DNA of 6,163 nucleotides from Candidatus Altimarinota bacterium (GTDB lineage: Bacteria; Patescibacteriota; Gracilibacteria; UBA4473): positions 1 to 6,163 of the forward strand of contig JALWQU010000091.1 in the NCBI GenBank assembly GCA_026982915.1, read 5' to 3'. Position numbers and translations under genes: made by a program. Shown here piece after piece: positions 3,195 to 6,163 of this stretch (position 1 is the first letter of the stretch; the number at the start of each line of letters is the position of its first letter). A model generated the notes under the pieces. That model saw only the letters and a list, made by a program, of their open reading frames with translations, was not told the origin of the DNA and did no database searches.

Positions 3195-5405
3195 ATGGGA
3201 GAAACATTATCAGCCGCTATTAAGAATCAGGCTGCGGAGGCTGTAAATGCCTGTAAAGAAGGAACCCATAAAGCTTGTAATCATCTAAACTGGGAAGTGA
3301 TTGATGGCATTATTGATAAAATGCTTGATAAGAAAACAGATACTAATAAACCCTCTAACGACACTGAAACAGCTCTTGCTGATGCTATCAAAAACCTTAA
3401 CCCAACAATCAAAGCACAAGTCATTCAGGGACTAAAAAATCGAGGACTGAAAATAGAGACAGTAATAGATAAAGATAATAAAATTCAAGTTGCGTCTATT
3501 GGGAATGATACAGACACTGCTCTTGATGCCAATGATTTTGATGAGAAACAGTATAAAGCCATGAAACTTCTTAAGGAGAGCAATCTCTCAATCGAAAACC
3601 TAGACCCAAACAGCCTTTTGGAATTTATTGAAAAGAATTTTAGTAGCATATCTAACCCCTCTCAAGACAAGCTTTCTCGGATTATTAGTTATATGGGAAT
3701 TTCTGATATTCTAACTATTGCAAAGTTATGCAAAAAGATCTCTAAGGGTACCGATAAACAAGCTATCGTAAACAAATTCATTCAAGATCATAAAGATATA
3801 CTTCCCGAACACCCACCCGGGACACTTCCCGAATCGACCGAAAACGCTCAAAAGATCTACCACTACTTTTCTAGTGAGATCAAATTTAATAAAGATAAAA
3901 AAGTAAACACAGAAGCAACAACCAATAGTCTTACTACCAAATCCAACACAATTCTCGATAACTTATTATCAAAAGCCAAAACGGCTATAAATACCCGCAA
4001 CCAAGCAAAAAAAGAGGCTGAAAAGGCTAAAGCGGCTAAAAAAACTAATAAATCAAAAATTCCACAAGTAAACCTTAATCCACAAAAAGCCGGTAAACTC
4101 CTTGATAGCAAAGCTTTCGCCCCGCTCCTGAACCTTAATCCAGAGGTTGCCATAAAAACCATGGACGGCCCGGCTAAATTGGCCGCCGCTTTTGATATGG
4201 ATTTAGAGGCAATTTCTATCCAGGTTATGAATGCCGATACGCCCCAAAAAGCGGAAGCGATCATCAAGCAAGCAAAAGCCAAAATGGCGAAGCAAATCGA
4301 GCAGTATGTCGACACGAATCTAGCCGGAAAGACGAAAGAAGATCTAATCCCAAAAGCCCTTACCGATGACCAAAAAGAAGCGTACATGAACACCATTCCC
4401 GGTGCCTATCGTGGAACGGAGTGGTCTGATCTGTACGCGGAATATCTGACAAAAGAATTAAAAGAGGGGGCGCACAATCCGCCTAAGTCATTCGATGAAT
4501 TTCTAACGGAGAACACGAGTATTACCGGCTTACAACGACTATTCATGACATTAATGAGTCTTTTCAAGGACTTCAAGGGACAGCTGGATTTTAGTCCAGA
4601 AGGTAAGAAGGCACGAAAAGAGGCTCGACGCCAAAAAGTAGCCGCCCTTCGCAAGAAATTCGATCTACCTTCGGTGGAAGAGGTCAAAGCTAAGGAAGCG
4701 CTGGAGAAGAATATTGATGAGCTCTTGTCTAATGATTCTCTGTGGGAAAGGGTACAGATTCAGGAGCTGGAACCAAAGAAAAAGGGAGATAAAAAACCTT
4801 CAAAAAAACAGTTAATGACATTCTTGAGTGGGGATACTGATGGCGATAAATTAGCAAAATTGAAAGATATTTTAACAGCTGATGAAACGACAGATAAAAA
4901 AACAGTACTCGCTCGTAAACTTCCATTGAAGTGGGATACGCTTGAGGGGATTCTTGATGCAAAAGGTAGTCTTACCGTTAAGGATGAAAAGTTGGTCTAC
5001 AAAGGGGCTGATAGAAAAGAAACCCAAATAACCGATCAAAATTCTGCGGAGAAGGTATTAGAGGCGATTAAGAAGAAGGCTGAAGAGGCAAATAAGACAC
5101 CACAGGATAAAGTTAAAGAGCTTATGGGAAAGTATAAGGATATCATCAAAAAAAATTTTAATTTCTCAAAACTAAGAGGAAAAATCAACCCTAAGCAGTT
5201 AAAAAAGATTCTAGAAATCTTAAAATGGGAAGAAAAAAATTCCTTTTGGAATAAAACTATAGAACTTCAGGGAGAGGAGCTTGTAATTGATCTCGACAAC
5301 GAGAGAAGTCAGTGCTTTAAGTACTCTTCTCTTAAGAGTGACACCTCCTTCGAGACCCTACTTAATGAGGCGTACAATGAAGTAAAGAGCAAAAAGAAAA
5401 AATAA
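3195..5405 (+). CDS. Large soluble helical protein of unknown function, 736 aa
   Basis: I do not recognise this protein. The start at ATG 3195 follows a promoter at 3124-3152; the frame is open further up to a TTG at 3099, but that lies upstream of the promoter. It has no signal peptide and no membrane segment. It is rich in Lys, Glu, Ala, Asp and Asn and predicted mostly helical. Parts that can be told apart: an N-terminal helical region (1-230) with two NDT.TAL segments (55-61 and 104-110); a Lys/Ala-rich linker or coiled coil (about 265-288); a better-ordered, aromatic-containing middle (about 290-490) with IPGAYRGTEW and GLQRLFMTLMSLFKDF; a basic helix (470-490); and a Lys-rich C-terminal half ending in KSKKKK. 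NL(N/D)P motifs recur at 67, 135, 293 and 313. GC is about 46% across 4141-4740, against about 30-36% on either side. It is the first gene of an operon with the gene at 5418 (12-bp gap). Structural, scaffold or secreted-effector roles are all open. Confidence 0.85.
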   Translation: MGETLSAAIKNQAAEAVNACKEGTHKACNHLNWEVIDGIIDKMLDKKTDTNKPSNDTETALADAIKNLNPTIKAQVIQGLKNRGLKIETVIDKDNKIQVASIGNDTDTALDANDFDEKQYKAMKLLKESNLSIENLDPNSLLEFIEKNFSSISNPSQDKLSRIISYMGISDILTIAKLCKKISKGTDKQAIVNKFIQDHKDILPEHPPGTLPESTENAQKIYHYFSSEIKFNKDKKVNTEATTNSLTTKSNTILDNLLSKAKTAINTRNQAKKEAEKAKAAKKTNKSKIPQVNLNPQKAGKLLDSKAFAPLLNLNPEVAIKTMDGPAKLAAAFDMDLEAISIQVMNADTPQKAEAIIKQAKAKMAKQIEQYVDTNLAGKTKEDLIPKALTDDQKEAYMNTIPGAYRGTEWSDLYAEYLTKELKEGAHNPPKSFDEFLTENTSITGLQRLFMTLMSLFKDFKGQLDFSPEGKKARKEARRQKVAALRKKFDLPSVEEVKAKEALEKNIDELLSNDSLWERVQIQELEPKKKGDKKPSKKQLMTFLSGDTDGDKLAKLKDILTADETTDKKTVLARKLPLKWDTLEGILDAKGSLTVKDEKLVYKGADRKETQITDQNSAEKVLEAIKKKAEEANKTPQDKVKELMGKYKDIIKKNFNFSKLRGKINPKQLKKILEILKWEEKNSFWNKTIELQGEELVIDLDNERSQCFKYSSLKSDTSFETLLNEAYNEVKSKKKK

Positions 5406-5417
5406 GAAAAAATAAAA

Positions 5418-6163
5418 ATGTCTACAGGAACTCCACAAAATACAATTGAAGCTATCCCAAACAAAGTCGAGGATCTCGGAACAGAAGAGGCCCTTACCGA
5501 TCTGAGTCTTGATGAGTTCAGCGTACGGATAGATAAAATCCCGACAACAAGAGACAAAATAGGATTAAGAAGGGCCTTGCGCCTCCTCAAAGACCTAAAA
5601 AGGAATATTGGAACATCCGAATACAACAGTGCGGAGAAGCTAAAAACCAAACTGAAAGTGATTATTGATAATATTCCCAATGATTCTATTGATGAGTTCC
5701 GTGATATTTTTAAAGATTTGTGGAATCTTGATGCTACAGAAACTGATCCTACTGCCATAAAAGAGGCTATCAAGACTAAAATAGAGGATTCTATTACTTC
5801 TGATAGTTACGAGAATATAGTAGCCCAAAAGAAAAAGGAAGCACAAGAACGAATTGATTATGAAAAAGAACACGCGTTTAATCTGTCTTTTCGGCAACGA
5901 TCCGCGTTACAAAATATCCCGGATATCGGGAGAATTGCGAGTGGAGTCAGTCCTGATGAAGAAATTGGAAAAAAGGAGTTTCTCACAAAGGTTAAGGCCG
6001 AGGTCGCGAAACAATTTACGGCTTGGGTTACGAAAAGTATTGACATGGTTGAGCCCTACCATCAAGAAGAAGGAGAGAAGAAAGTGAAAGAAGCTATAAA
6101 TAAGACGGGAATGCGTGTAAATGGTCGAGCTGGTTTGGGAAATATTAAAGATGGAATAGGAGC
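5418..6163 (+). CDS. Unknown helical protein, N-terminal 248 codons (runs off right edge)
   Basis: ATG at 5418 opens a frame with no stop through the window edge, so the gene is incomplete. It starts 12 bp after the stop of the 736-codon gene, without a Shine-Dalgarno but after an A-rich AAAAAATAAAA stretch. It is almost certainly cotranscribed. The visible part is soluble and mainly helical, with no signal peptide or membrane helix. Residues 29-42 (LSLDEFSVRIDKIP) and 89-105 (around SIDEFRDIFKDLWNLD) look like two related helical units. A charged coiled-coil-like stretch follows at 135-153, then a more hydrophobic part (154-210) with FTAWVTKSIDMVEPYH. I do not recognise a family. The composition resembles the upstream protein, and both contain S-(F/L/I)-DEF motifs, so the two may share an origin or work together. 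The function cannot be inferred from this part. Confidence 0.85.
   Translation, partial: MSTGTPQNTIEAIPNKVEDLGTEEALTDLSLDEFSVRIDKIPTTRDKIGLRRALRLLKDLKRNIGTSEYNSAEKLKTKLKVIIDNIPNDSIDEFRDIFKDLWNLDATETDPTAIKEAIKTKIEDSITSDSYENIVAQKKKEAQERIDYEKEHAFNLSFRQRSALQNIPDIGRIASGVSPDEEIGKKEFLTKVKAEVAKQFTAWVTKSIDMVEPYHQEEGEKKVKEAINKTGMRVNGRAGLGNIKDGIG

Noticed and set aside
3863..5897. Several minus-strand open frames of 77-177 codons opposite the large genes
   Set aside because: All are antisense to long plus-strand frames with consistent composition, and have the Ser/Phe/Leu-rich look of complemented Lys/Glu codons.
5854..6087. Plus-strand 77-codon open frame inside the second operon gene
   Set aside because: It lies in another frame within the 5418 gene, which is continuously open and better supported.
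1..6163. Recoded TGA (glycine) genetic code as in some candidate phyla
   Set aside because: All supported frames use GGN for glycine and run without in-frame TGA, so the standard bacterial code fits, although no gene here happens to end in TGA.

Overview
The window looks like a piece of a low-GC bacterial chromosome with a standard genetic code. It is rich in AT, lysine codons and short palindromic intergenic repeats. Five complete genes end in TAA or TAG, and none of the supported frames reads TGA as an amino acid. A Patescibacteria (CPR)-like origin is my guess from gene content, promoter style and repeat style. Nothing in the window (no rRNA, no ribosomal protein) proves it.

Layout. (1) 1-343, minus strand: N-terminal 114 codons of a DUF2130-type protein (zinc knuckle plus long coiled coil) running off the left edge, with a likely promoter at 389-417. 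(2) 344-792: no gene. It holds a 296-bp MITE-like insertion (434-729) with 13-bp terminal inverted repeats and a 6-bp flanking direct repeat. (3) 793-1437, minus: an unrecognised protein with four predicted membrane helices. (4) A divergent promoter region (1438-1535) also serves a 58-codon small ORF on the plus strand (1536-1712). (5) 1732-2320, minus: a toxin-antitoxin operon, with a BrnT-like toxin first and a ribbon-helix-helix antitoxin second. It has a near-consensus promoter overlapped by an imperfect palindrome that is a good candidate for the autoregulatory operator. (6) 2361-3123: about 760 bp without a gene, packed with palindromic repeats of several families. These include a 408-bp block (2698-3105) bounded by 28-bp inverted repeats. 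(7) 3195-5405 and 5418 to the right edge, plus: a probable two-gene operon encoding large, soluble, helical, lysine/glutamate-rich proteins that I do not recognise, read from an extended -10 promoter just outside the 408-bp block.

How the parts relate. The toxin and antitoxin form one regulated unit. The two large unknown genes form a second, and the membrane protein, the small ORF and the DUF2130 gene look like separate transcription units. A common style is visible: recognisable sigma70-type promoters lie very close to the start codons, and hardly any start has a convincing Shine-Dalgarno sequence. I used promoter positions to reject upstream TTG/GTG starts for the membrane protein, the toxin and the 736-codon gene. 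The most interesting unexplained content is the two-gene operon of unknown proteins, followed by the two MITE-like elements.
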